NCBI GenBank assembly: GCA_946811695.1
Contig: OX328123.1
Coordinates: 154,855,080-154,919,079, forward strand
Reading direction: 5' to 3'
DNA: 64,000 nt
Origin: Gonocerus acuteangulatus
Lineage: Eukaryota; Arthropoda; Insecta; Hemiptera; Coreidae
In this document: positions 21,747-32,200 of the stretch, one piece after another
Numbering within the stretch: position 1 is the first letter of the stretch
How the letters are laid out: each line of letters starts with the position of its first letter
Notes under the pieces: model-generated
Seen by the model: the letters and a program-made list of their open reading frames with translations, nothing else
Told to the model about the DNA's origin: nothing
The model's database searches: none
Program-made: the position numbers and the translations under genes

Positions 21747-22225
21747 AAAACGAGAAGAAAAAATAAATATATAATTTTTGCAAATAAAAAAGAAAAAAAA
21801 AATATAGGCGCCAGCAGCAGCCTCGAACTCGGACTGTTTAGTCTTAAGACTCCAAGACGCTAGCCCTGAGCCAGAGAGGTGATGCGGGAAGTATCTCGAT
21901 TCCTCTGAAGGCCCCTAGTTTCTGAGCTAGCTAGGAGGCAGCTAGTAGAGGGGGACTGTTCTGCAGAGACAGGAATAGCCCCCACCTCTCGCTAACCGTG
22001 AGGCAGGGCAGAGAATTCACAATAGATATTGCAACTTTACTCACTTATTTTGAATGGTTTTGTCACACGAATTCCGAGGAAAATTCAGAGAATTTGCACT
22101 CAACGATTAACTAATCATTTGAGCAAGTTTAGTTCAATTTCTAGCTCAATGAACCGCTGAACAATTCACAAATGCGAGAGCTAAAAAATACACGACTTCA
22201 CTGTTTAATGGCTGAAGCGCAACTC
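21747..22225 (-). promoter_or_regulatory. LINE B 5' UTR
   Basis: About 480 bp lies between the TSD and the gag ATG. It has no long frame. The tRNA-like segment is within it at 21806-21882. Jockey-clade 5' UTRs carry internal promoters; no specific initiator was identified here. Confidence 0.5.
21806..21882 (-). other. tRNA-like segment followed by a T-run
   Basis: The minus strand reads ctggctcagggctagcg (A-box-like), then about 30 bases later gagttcgaggc (B-box-like). It then reads ggcgcc and, 4 bases on, a long T-run (21803-21792), which would act as a Pol III terminator. The cloverleaf is poor (weak T-stem pairing), so it is not called a tRNA gene. It may be a captured SINE head inside the LINE leader. 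Confidence 0.4.
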
Positions 22226-22860
22226 ACGAACGGAGATAATAGAAGAAAAAAAAATCTTAAGTGCACTCTATATCTTAAGTATTGAGTATTGAACTCAGGT
22301 CCTTCAGAATTTTAGTCCAATCACTGAAAAAAAAAAAAAAAAAAAAAAAAAAAACTGATAACTGAAATGTTTAAATAATTTCTCCGACTGAGATTTTTTG
22401 AACATATAACATTTTTTTTATAATTCATTTATGAGCACCCCACATTGACAGCGCTTCGCCCAGATAAACATATAAAAATGGAAATACATAATAATTATAG
22501 AGCCATAGTAATTAAAATCTTATATAATAATTATAAATCCTTAATAATTAACATATAACACAATAATTATGAATCCAATTACGTTATAGTGTGTATCAAT
22601 CTAATTATATAATTGAGTTTGTGAATAACAAACTGCTAGTACTAAAAATAATTTGTAAAAACAAAACATTTTTAAGAGCAAACATACAAAAAAAAAAAAA
22701 AATAACGAAGAAAATAGTTCCTATGTACAATATATAATAACTGCATAATATGACTATACATAGGAACAATACCCCCATGTACAATCACAGTTACACAAGG
22801 AGGATCCTATGTATAATAATGATGAATAAATCACTTCATGAGTGATGTTATTTTATTATT
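22226..22860. other. TSD copy and noncoding AT-rich sequence
   Basis: The right TSD copy of LINE B is at 22226-22241. An A-run is at about 22326-22352. No gene or other element was recognised. Confidence 0.6.
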
Positions 22861-23345
22861 AAAACCTTTAAAAGACGATGTTAAAAACACAGTTTGGGTC
22901 GTCTAGACAATCAAAGACAGTTTGAAATATAATTAAGAACCCACATGTTAACTATTTGAGAAGTTTGGTCTGGGGTTTGTTAAAAATATTGTTGTCTTTT
23001 AGAAAGGTAAGTATAGCGTTGATATGGTGACTGCTATCACGGAGTAGTTCGTCCATGTCTCGTGGAATTTCCAAGTCTTTTCTCAAATTACAGTCTGTCA
23101 GTATATGTTGAACTGTGAGGTCTTTGTTACAGACTTGGCACCATGGTTTGTCAGACTTTGTCATAAGGCATTCATGAGTTATAAATGTGTGGCCTATCCT
23201 TAGCCTGGCAAACACTACTTCTTCTCGCCTTGAATCCCTGTATGACGAAGCCCAGTCGATTACGGTCTGTTTAATTTGTCGAAGTTTGTTTTCTGTTATG
23301 CTCGTCCAGTTCAGTTGCCGTTTGTCTTTTATGTCGTTTTTATTT
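22861..23345 (-). pseudogene. I-clade LINE C-terminal fragment
   Basis: The minus strand from about 23340 reads a WTSITENKLRQIK-like region, then SSYRDSRREEVVFARLRIGHTFITHECLM, then CQVCNKDLTVQHILTDC and a short C terminus ending near 22952. The zinc motif and RLRIGH block match the intact LINE at 27.8-29.8 kb and the fragments at 12 and 45 kb. RT and RNase H are missing. Confidence 0.85.
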
Positions 23346-23646
23346 CATATAAAAATTAATATATTTGGCACGTATCAATAGTTTTTGAAATATCGAATTC
23401 TCGAAATTTTACTTGCCTTAATAAAATAATGTTTTAAAGCATTTCCTTTCTGCAAATCTATAAATTATAGATTCCATGAATTTGGGTGAATTAATATTTT
23501 ACCACAATCAAGAACCTGCCTGCTACCCCGAACCACAAATCCTGGTATTTATATGCAGAGATAAATTGCAAATGAACTATGTACTTACCTATTTTAGTCA
23601 GGACTTATTCAGCTTGAATTATTACAGGTATTATAAGACATTCATT

Positions 23647-23883
23647 CATGGGCGTATATAAGGGGGGAAATCGGTAAAAATTTACCATAAAAATCTTAAA
23701 ATTCAATTAAATAAGATCACTTAGTCCAGAAAAAAATAGGTTTTATTGGGTGTAATAACATTTTAATTGCCTAAGTATTCTATGATATAGATTTTTAGTA
23801 TTTCGTACACCCAAATGTTCTCAGCCCCCCTCCCCCCAAATTCTCCGAGCCCCTCCCGAAAGTATTTTTTATATACACCCATG
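23647..23883. mobile_element. hAT-like MITE, 237 bp
   Basis: The termini are CATGGGCGTATATA and, at the right end on the minus strand, CATGGGTGTATATA. The 8-bp direct repeat cattcatt is at 23639-23646 and 23884-23891; an 8-bp TSD is the hAT hallmark. The interior has a C-rich stretch near the right end and no coding sequence. A relative is at 24419-24677. Confidence 0.75.
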
Positions 23884-23930
23884 CATTCATTTCATATTTC
23901 TGGTTATTTCTTTATCTTTCGTAATAATGT

Positions 23931-24100
23931 TGTCTGTGGCCCACCAATCTCTCTTCGACTCCAGCCACTGAGCAGAGCTGTTCAACGTCGTCTGACGTTA
24001 ATTGAGGATGAAGTTGAGAGGCCTTCAGCACAGAACCCTCATGATGTTTAATATTGCGATCCATGTACAGAATGTAATAACCGATAAAGAGTAATCATAA
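23931..24100. repeat. interspersed repeat shared with 43.4-43.7 kb
   Basis: The block with ccaatctc and cgactccagccac, followed by agaaccctcatgatg and cagaatgtaataa, recurs at 43563-43720 and partly at 43381-43412. It is probably the 3' end of a LINE or SINE; the source family was not identified. Confidence 0.6.
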
Positions 24101-24178
24101 TATTAAAAAAAAAAAAAAGTTTGTAATATTGGTTCTTCGATTAACATAAGGTAAGATTGCCGTAAAATTATCCATTTA

Positions 24179-25313
24179 CTACCTGAATACCTGTGCTTCG
24201 TCATGGCAGATAAGTAGTTATTTTATCGTGTTAAATAATGTATTATCAAAATTAACGCTACTATATAATTTTGTGCATTTTATTATAGCATGGTTCCCGT
24301 CATACTATATGTTATACATCAATTGACAAGTAATCAAAGTAAAATGTTTCTTGTCACTAGTCCGGAGCGCCCTCATGAAACAGATAGCCTAGAGATAACC
24401 CTTTATCCATAGATTACCCATGGGCGTATATGAGGGGGGCTGAGGTGGCTGCAGCCCCCCCCCCCCCAGTAATTTTGATTTCATCGGTAAAAATGTGTCA
24501 TAAAACCCTGAAAAATAAATTAAATAAAATCACTTAGTTCAGAAAAAATATTCTTTTTGTTGGTGTAATAAAGTTTTACTTGGCTAACTATTTCAAGTTC
24601 TAGGTTTTCAGTATTTGATGGACCTGAAATGCTCCCAGCCCCCCCCCCCCCGAAATTATTTCCTTTATACGCCCATGGTTGCCAGTAACTGCAGTGCAAG
24701 CAATACAGGTTAAATTTCGTTGTCAATAATAAATGTACGTTAAAATTTAAAACTTTATGTTTCTCAGATATCATTTTTTTTTTCCCATAATATTTGCGAG
24801 CATTACCAAGAAGTGTTCTGACTGGGGATGCTGATGGGTGTGGAGGCTGTGCAAGGGTTCGGGATATTATTACCTCGGATGTGCCATCACCAGGTATAGC
24901 GTAAACTCTATGGGATGTTGAAATGAACAGCAATTAAAATGGTGATTTTGTCCCTCATAGCGTAAACTCTATAAGGAACAGTTTATTTCTAGTAATTCAA
25001 GGACTGCCATCATAGTTGATATTAACCGCAATTAAAAATAATCCTATGAAATAGATACAGTACGGTAACAGCTGTTCTGTTGTCGTCCTATCAACTCATT
25101 CTGCCTAGGCTCTCTTTATTACCAAAACTTCAAACCCCTCTAAAAACACTTAAAAATTTGAATAACAAAAAAATCCTTTCTTAGCAAGTGTTTACATCCC
25201 AAAGGGAGTATCAATGCATAATCTCAAATTTTTCTGCCGAGTGGTTTGGGCTGGGCGATGATAGATCAGTGAGTCAGTCAGTGAGTGAGTGGATTTGACA
25301 AATATTTAGTAGA
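24179..25313 (-). mobile_element. Helitron-like element (Hel-1), copy 1 of a head-to-tail pair
   Basis: On the minus strand it starts TCTACTAAATATTTGTC at 25313 and ends in a hairpin region and the diverged terminus GTAG at 24179. Without the nested MITE it is about 0.88 kb. Its 5' end is directly adjacent to the 3' CTAG of the next copy. There is no Rep/helicase coding sequence, so it is nonautonomous. Confidence 0.6.
24419..24677. mobile_element. hAT-like MITE nested in a Helitron
   Basis: CATGGGCGTATATGAGG at the left and CATGGGCGTATAAAGG on the minus strand at the right form inverted termini; C-runs flank the centre. The Hel-1 copy at about 10160 has the uninterrupted ggtaacctatagataac. 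Here the corresponding sequence is split, with gattacc on one side and ggttgcc on the other, a decayed target duplication. Confidence 0.7.
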
Positions 25314-26755
25314 CTAGCTGACTACCCGTGCTTCACCACGGCCTATAAGTAGTTTTTATATTGAGTTAAATAAGGTATTATCAAAATTAACGCTACTACA
25401 TAATTTTGTACAGCTTATTATTGCACGGACTTTAGAATTACCCAGGAAACACCATGTGAAGGTAGAGAGGGCGTAAGAACCGAAAAGTTACTCGCCCTAA
25501 AACCCGATCCTAATCCTAATCCATGTGGAGGTAACCGTGATTGTTTCTGTTGGGGAGTAAAAAAAAAAAAAACAAAAAAAAAATTCAACAACCACTTAAA
25601 AAGTTAGGTAAACTGGGACAAATACATGTTGAAAAGAATATAACTAACAACTTTGAAGTTTTAACTACTTATCTCTTCGATTGGCATCACCCCACCTAAC
25701 ATTACAACAGAATCTTTTTTGTAGAGAATTTAGTAACCTTTCGAATAGCCGCCTTCCACTTACTACGTTTTCCCAACCGTTTCCGAGATATTTTAGAAAA
25801 TATACTGAGATCCGAAAACTTTGTATCACCATTAATACAATTTTTCCATATACTTCTTACCTCAAAATGATACCAAAGTTTAAATATCTTAGATTATATG
25901 AATGTCAAATACCTGGTACAAGTTTCAAGTGAACCAATCATCTTTCCTGAATACCCAAAGCGAAATTTTTTTTGGATAAGTACTTCTATCCTATTTTCTC
26001 GTAAACGATTACAGAAATCGCTTTAAAAATGGTTTCATTCGTTTCCCTACGTTAAGGAACCTATGTAACGAGTACCTGCAAGCATATGGACTCGAAAATG
26101 TAAGCGTTCGGATTTATTCGCGCAAATTTTGCTTCAAAAACCATGTAAACGGATACATCTGGTTAATGAACATGTCCTTTCAAATAACAAGAAAGATTTC
26201 TGTACCAAATTTCATCAAAATCGGAGGATTTTCTTAATAATTCAAACCCCCCTAAAAGTACTTAAACATTTGAATATCAAAAAAAACCTTTCTTAGCGAG
26301 TGTTTACATTCTAAACGGATTGTCTGTGCAAAATTTCAAATTTTTGTGTCAAGTGGTTCGGGATATTATTACTTTGGATGGGCCATCACCAGGGCTTAAA
26401 CCCTGTGAGGGACAAAATCACAGTTTATTTCTAGTAATTCAAGGTCTGTCATCATAGTTGAAATTGACCTCAATTAAAAATAATACTATGAAATAGATAC
26501 AGTACAATAACAGCTGTTCTGTTATCGTCCTAACAACGCATGCTGCCTTGGCTTGCCTGCTCTAACCAACTAAAAGTTTAAAACCCCCCTAAAAATACTT
26601 AAAAATTCGAATATCATAAAATCCTTTCTTAGTGAGTGCCTACGTTATATAGAGAGTGTCCATACAAAATTTCGAAGTTTTCTATCGAGCGGTTTGGGCT
26701 GGGCGATGATAGGTCCAGTGAGTCAGTGAGTGGTATTTGACAAATATATTGTAGA
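25314..26755 (-). mobile_element. Helitron-like element (Hel-1), copy 2 of a head-to-tail pair
   Basis: The minus-strand 3' end is ccgtggtgaagcacgggtag followed by TCAGCTAG (the plus strand begins ctagctgactacccg at 25314). The CCGTG/CACGG hairpin is perfect. The 5' end is TCTACAATATATTTGTC at 26755. Its interior holds HN-2-derived sequence (25670-26250). Confidence 0.6.
25670..26250 (+). mobile_element. HN-2 interior inserted in or captured by a Helitron
   Basis: Blocks such as cttctattgg-like cttcgattggcatcacc, atggtttcattcgtttccc and accaaatttcatcaaaatcg match the bodies of the HN-2 copies at 32-34 kb in the same order. Both HN-2 termini are missing, so the Helitron may have captured it rather than received an insertion. 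Confidence 0.55.
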
Positions 26756-27535
26756 TATCCATACTTATATGGAAAAAAATGTCAATAGATAAAAAATATT
26801 TTCTTGTACCTGAGAAGTATGAAGTAGAGCTTGGTGTTTATGAGATATGAAGATTGATCGGTGTTTCTCCTATCTATGTTTTCCAGTTCAATCCATTCGA
26901 CAAATGTCTTAGATTTAGATTCCTTCCAAATCAAAGCACTATAACCTATCCTGCATCTTCTTCAACATGGAGCTTATAAATAGAAATACAACGGAATCAT
27001 TATAAGAAACGTTCGTCACGCAAGAGCTGCATAATTACTCAGAAGTTTTTTTACACTCGCCTCAAAAATATTTTATACTTCTTAGTTTGCATATAATCTA
27101 CGACTTCCAAACCGCTCTTATCCTCGTTGAGAGCAGCTTTGCAAAAAGTTTTACTGACAGTTGGGAAACGCAATACAGGTTTGTTTTTTTTTAGTTGTAA
27201 TAATCTGTAATATCTGTACATTTTTTTTAAGTACATTAGTTAAGTGCAATAAAGGTAGGGGCCTAATTACATCAGCAGTCGATGCACAGGGGGAAAAAAT
27301 CTACTTGATTCGTAAAATATATTTATTATTAACAGCCAACTGAATTCTTTGAAATAAAAAAAAAAAAAAATGTTTTCTAAGAATAGCTCCATTCCTATAG
27401 GACGTATTTTGCTTATTTTTCCAACAAATCGTTATCATTGGAGGTAGGATGTATATTAAGTTTCATGAGTTCGGAGTTAAAGACATATTATTTACAAATT
27501 TTAGAGGCAAAACCCGCGAATTGTGGCCGTAACAC

Positions 27536-27536
<1 letters not shown>
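26756..27536. other. noncoding sequence with an HN-like remnant
   Basis: At about 27012 cgtcacgcaagagctgcata matches the HN-1 5' terminus. The rest has no recognisable gene; short frames at 27051-27343 lack domains. Confidence 0.5.

Positions 27537-27614
<78 letters not shown>
27537..27614. repeat. (TA)n microsatellite
   Basis: About 38 TA units, followed by the SINE S2 fragment. Confidence 0.95.
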
Positions 27615-27619
<5 letters not shown>

Positions 27620-27639
27620 TTGATAGAAAAAACGATTAC

Positions 27640-27710
27640 CTATATTATGAATCGCACCCACGACCTTAGGCACACAGTGCTCACGCCTTAGCGCTTACAA
27701 GCTTACGGCT
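27640..27710 (-). mobile_element. SINE S2 tRNA-like head fragment
   Basis: The minus strand carries gcgctaaggcgtgagcac and ggtcgtgggtgcgattc, corresponding to the A- and B-box region of the full S2 copies at 1.1 and 45.5 kb. No tail or TSD was seen. Confidence 0.6.
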
Positions 27711-27800
27711 CGAAAACGGTTGAGAATCTTGGGAAGCAAAAGGTTACCATTCGAAAGCTTACTAAATGCTCTACAAAAAAGAACCTGAAGCAATTCACGA
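27711..27800 (-). mobile_element. HN-2 fragment
   Basis: tcgaaaacggttgagaatct, gaaagcttactaaatgctct and the following bases match the minus-oriented HN-2 copy at 32.65-33.25 kb. Confidence 0.55.
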
Positions 27801-27840
27801 CATTTGGAGTCGTTTAGCTCACTTTTTTAATTGTTTTTTT

Positions 27841-29755
27841 TTTTATTTATTTATTTATTCCATGTGAGCTCCGTAACAGTGGCGATGAGCTCATTGGGAC
27901 GACAGAAGAAAGGTTCGTTAAATATTAGTCAGTTTGTCCAATAAAACAAAATAAAACATAAAGAAATAAAAGAGAAAGAACAAGATGTTGCTATTAAATA
28001 AAACCAAAATAAAATATTACATATAGTTATACCTTTGAATATAAGTGTGCTGCTTTTAAGTGTGTAAGGAGTATATAGATGTACGGGCTACCTTCAGTAA
28101 GTAAGTCGTGTAAGTTGTATGGAATTGTCAAGTCGCTGCGTTGTCTACAGTCTGTCAGTATATGTTTAACAGTTAGAGTTCTGTTACACTGTCTGCACGT
28201 TGGTCTTTCCTTTCTGTCCAGTAAGTATGAGTGGGTAAGTCGAGTGTGGCCTATCCGAAGCCTGGATAAAATTACGTCGTCCTGACGAGAAAATTGTTCT
28301 GTTTTCCAAGTTCTTGTCGTGTTCTTAATTTCTTTTAATTTGCATGTACTCTTTGACCAATCTCTCTCCCATTCATACAGTGTGTTAGTTCGTATTGTTT
28401 TGCTTAAATCTGATGAAGTAATTGTATTTATGTCTGGTATAGGTCGGTTCGTTGCTAGTTTTGCCTGTCGGTCTACAGCTGTACTCATGTCGATGTCTTC
28501 GTGTCCTGGTACCCATAGCAACGTAATGTGTTTGTTTTTACTTTGTAAAATGTTAATGTGTGTAAATATGTTCTTGATAACTGGATGTGTGCTGTAAATG
28601 TTCTGTATGGACATTAAGGAACTTAAGGAGTCTGTACAAACAGTGATAGCGTCAGTCTGAGCATCATGAACGTTAGTTAGTGCTAGAAGTATTCCGTAAA
28701 GTTCCGCTGTAAATATGGTCGTTGTTTCTGGTAATTTGATTAGGTAAGCAGTTTCCTTCACAATTGCAGCTGCTCCTGTGCCAGAGTTCGTCTTGGATCC
28801 GTCGGTAAAAGTATATAATGTTCTCGGGTATTGTCTCATTATTGAATTAAATGTATTTTTATAAAATAATTTGGATGTTGGTTCAGTCTTTTTGTATTTA
28901 GTTAGTGTCAAGTCAATCCTTAAGTTCCTCAATCTCCAAGGTGGTGTGTTAGTGAAATTGTGTTGAAGTATTGAAGATTCTTTTAGACTTGAATTCCTTC
29001 TATCTTCTAGTGTTCTTACGACAAAAGGTTTTCTTTTAGAATTTGATCCTAAATATTTATTAAAATGAGTATTTTCAAGAAAACGTTTCACACAGGGAGT
29101 CCCAAGACCTTTTGACTTTACGTAAAAATTAGAGTTTAAAATAGCACGCCTATACTGCAGCGGGGGTTCTCCGGTCAAGGCGCAAAGGCTTTCTGCAGGA
29201 CTGGTCCTGAAAGCTCCTGTGACCAGCCTTAGTCCTGTGTTGTGTATTGTGTCGAGAAGTCTTAAAGTGGTTGGACTGGCAGATGAATATGCTATACATC
29301 CATAATCCAGAAGAGACCTGGTGTAAGATCGATAGAATGTAAGCATGGTACATTTGTCAGCACCCCATTTTGTATTACTAAGGATTCTTAACAAATTCAA
29401 TGATTTTTTGCATTTGTTGAGAAGCCCTTTCAGGTGGGGTAACCACGTTATTTTTTTGTCAAATGTCATACCTAAGAAAGTCAGTAAGTCAGTTTTGTCA
29501 ACAATTGTTTGGTGTATTGTTAGGTGGGCTGTTTGAGTGGCTCTTTTCCTAGAGAAAATTATGTACCTTGTCTTTTCTCTAGAAAATTTGAAGCCTGTTA
29601 CAGAGCACCAGTTATCTAACTCTTGTAATGTGTTTTGTATCTGTTGTTCACCTGTATTAATATGTTTGTATGTGGTGTAAATAAGGAGGTCATCAGCATA
29701 CAGGCAATACGACACTCCTTCAGTTATACATCTAGTGACAGAATTTATAGCGATA
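27841..29755 (-). mobile_element. 5'-truncated I-clade LINE (LINE C)
   Basis: The minus-strand element ends 3' in an (AAAT)-type tail (tttatttatttatttatt at 27841 on the plus strand) and is truncated 5' at about 29755 within RT, just upstream of YADD. Its 3' UTR block agctc...acggaggcgacgagctcatt-type is also found at 38637-38760. RNase H after RT identifies the I clade (I/Nimb-like). Confidence 0.88.
28027..29715 (-). CDS. LINE C partial ORF2: RT end, RNase H, C-terminal zinc motif
   Basis: An uninterrupted 562-codon frame. It opens with YCLYADDLLIYT, the RT catalytic motif, and continues with LTFLGMTFDKKITWLPHL (thumb). RNase H follows at about residues 305-425 with its four acidic positions: TFTDGSKTNSG, TAELYGILLAL, CTDSLSSL and GHEDIDMSTAVDRQAK. 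The C terminus has RLRIGHTRLTHSYLL and CRQCNRTLTVKHILTDC. The methionine used is not a true start; the frame continues upstream (NSVTRCITEGVSYC) until truncation. RNase H would remove template RNA during reverse transcription. The open frame suggests a recent copy, dead on arrival because of 5' truncation. Confidence 0.9.
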   Translation of the reverse strand: MSYCLYADDLLIYTTYKHINTGEQQIQNTLQELDNWCSVTGFKFSREKTRYIIFSRKRATQTAHLTIHQTIVDKTDLLTFLGMTFDKKITWLPHLKGLLNKCKKSLNLLRILSNTKWGADKCTMLTFYRSYTRSLLDYGCIAYSSASPTTLRLLDTIHNTGLRLVTGAFRTSPAESLCALTGEPPLQYRRAILNSNFYVKSKGLGTPCVKRFLENTHFNKYLGSNSKRKPFVVRTLEDRRNSSLKESSILQHNFTNTPPWRLRNLRIDLTLTKYKKTEPTSKLFYKNTFNSIMRQYPRTLYTFTDGSKTNSGTGAAAIVKETAYLIKLPETTTIFTAELYGILLALTNVHDAQTDAITVCTDSLSSLMSIQNIYSTHPVIKNIFTHINILQSKNKHITLLWVPGHEDIDMSTAVDRQAKLATNRPIPDINTITSSDLSKTIRTNTLYEWERDWSKSTCKLKEIKNTTRTWKTEQFSRQDDVILSRLRIGHTRLTHSYLLDRKERPTCRQCNRTLTVKHILTDCRQRSDLTIPYNLHDLLTEGSPYIYILLTHLKAAHLYSKV

Positions 29756-29879
29756 TTTTTTTTTTAATTGGATTTATATGTAGAATTTGTATTAATAGAA
29801 GAGTATAAGCAAATGCAAACATTTTGATATTTTTCAATGCATTAAAGAGTGAGATTAGTATCTCTAGAAGTGGATGAAG

Positions 29880-30028
29880 GGTGCTCCCTGACCCTACCAG
29901 GTAAGGCCATAAAAACTTTTCAAGAAAGATCCGACCAAAATAATAACTGTTTCTATTTTAATTTATCCAAATGAGACAAGGGATAAAAATGAAACCGCGC
30001 TAAGATGACGCAGTTCCTGCCAGTCGGA
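29880..30028 (-). mobile_element. HN-2 5' end
   Basis: The minus strand starts TCCGACTGGCAGGAACTGCG, followed by TTAGCGCGGTTTC and the block gacaaaataataac-type, matching the 5' ends at 31336 (plus) and 33665 (minus). The rest of the element is missing. Confidence 0.6.
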
Positions 30029-31335
30029 CTTTTTTCGTAAAAAGCAGTCTGTATAAAAACAAAACGCTTTCACTAACTAGTATTCTTAATAAAAATACTC
30101 CACTGGTTTCAAATCTACTGATGCATATACATGGCACAAAGAATAGTTACAAATCTAATTATACTAATACAACAAACATAATTATGTCAAGAACTATTAT
30201 ATGGGCCTAATTATATATAGACAAAACTTCAGACTCATGGGCCACGTCCAAACTGAGATCATCTCCATAGCATAAGCTGTTTAGTGTCAACTGTTTTAAA
30301 CAGTCCATAAATTAAAACGTACATATAATTTTAGAAATACAAAATGTTGCATTATTATATGATATAAGATATTATAGATTTTATAACTCTACTAGAATTA
30401 ATTAAAACAGCCTTTGGCAGCTACTTTAATGGATTCGGCTTTGATCAACAACGAATACTTAATTTCCTCAGGTATTAAATAAGTGTTTCACAATTAATAA
30501 CGCCTAGACGTAATAAAAATTTAACTGAAATAAGGAACTTGTATATAAACATATAAGTTTTGATAAATATACAACTTTACATTTTGGAATGACCGAGAAC
30601 TTGTTATTGAGGGACAAACATTATTGTCCTTCAGAAAAGTAACTAAATTAATTCATAAAATTTTCATTTCTTCTTATCTATCTTTCTAAAATGTTTAGCT
30701 TATAATTTAACAACAATAATAATAATAATAATAGTGCTTATTTAATGCGTTAAAAAAAAGGAACAAAACGTTTATTTATTAATACATCAGTGAGACCGCG
30801 ACAAAGGCAATTCATCACTAAACACTTAAATAACAATAAACAATAGTGAAAAATTATACAGAAATTAACAAATTAAACAATAAACCATAATTTTCGAACA
30901 CAATATGCATTTACGATAAAAAGGTACAAACTACAAAGAGGCTGGTATGGCAGTCAGTAAATACGATTATAGACTTACAATATATATTATAATTCGACAA
31001 AACGTTTAGTGTATGGTAACAACACCGTTTACTATTTACATTACATACAATAATATAGAAGAAAATAAATAAGTTTCACATGACTTATATCAACATTTTT
31101 ATAACGAGTGTATACTAAGTTCTATTCTCATCGGATTGTACATTTGAACAGAAAATTATTTTTAAGTGCATTGTTTTTTTTATTTCAATTAGCATTAGTT
31201 GTTTTTTTTTTAAATTAAATTGAAACAATTATAATCCATTTATATGAAATAAAATTAATTACTATTTACATCCACTAACTTAAAATATATACTAATTGTT
31301 TAGTGGAAGATAAAAATTACACAAAATATAAAAAG
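30029..31335. other. noncoding AT-rich sequence with one interspersed repeat
   Basis: Positions 30771-30985 (gtgagaccgcgacaaaggc ... ggcagtcagtaaatac) match 57325-57545 and are probably the 3' end of an unidentified LINE. Otherwise there is no gene and no other recognised element. Confidence 0.55.
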
Positions 31336-32137
31336 TCCGACTCGCAGGAACTGCATCATCTTAGCGCGGTTCCGTTCTTATCGCTTGACTCATTTAAAAT
31401 GATTAAAATAGAAGATGTTATTATTTTGGATCCACATTTCTAAAAAGCATGAAGATTAGATAGTTAGCCGATTCGGCTAAAGAAAACTCAATACGATTTT
31501 TGTTAAAATATCTATATTTAGGACGTTTCAGCTACTCATTGGTAGCCTTCGTCAGCATTGAAAGTGCCGGGAAGCAGAGGAGGACCAAAGTTGGCAGTTA
31601 CATCTTTTCTTTCAAGAAAGGTCTTAGTTACGACCTTACCTGGATAGGCCAACCCGCCCTAGGAAGGCCCCCGCAGGCAGTTGAAAAGCTATATCTTGGA
31701 AATCCATATCTCTAAGATTAAATTGTTTTTCTTATTTTTCTTAACCTGATTTATTTTCAAATACATTATCCAACTATGAGCAGTTAAAAAATAACAAGGA
31801 ATAAAAACAGACAAAAAGAACAGTTCAAATAAGCGAAATCAATTACTCTAAGGTTTTAAGCACTTATTTCTCCGATTGACATCGTCTAATCAAAACTTTC
31901 ATCAGAACCTTTTTTGTAGAGCATTTAGTAAGCTTTCTAATGGTATTCTTCCGTTTACCAAGATTCTCAACCTTTTTAGCGCGGTTCCTCCCTCCCCCAT
32001 AGGGAGGAACCCCGCTTATAGGGTTGATACAATGAAACAATCCGGAAGTGCCGACTAGAAAATTTCGCGTTTCAGAACCCCTAGAGACCGAAAATAACGG
32101 TGGTTCAAATTTGTATATATATGTATATATATGTATA

Positions 32138-32200
<63 letters not shown>

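Larger units (their letters stand above)
17413..22225 (-). mobile_element. nearly complete Jockey-clade LINE (LINE B)
   Basis: A 4.8-kb minus-strand element is bounded by the 16-bp TSD acgaacggagataata. In transcription order it has a 5' UTR with a tRNA-like segment (22225-21747), gag (21746-20411, frameshifted), endonuclease ORF (20414-19464) and RT ORF (19467-17707). A 294-bp 3' UTR ends in a TA-rich tail. Order and domains match Jockey-clade elements, which lack RNase H. It is close to intact and is the youngest-looking LINE in the window, but it carries at least a gag frameshift and an interrupted EN-RT junction. Confidence 0.9.
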
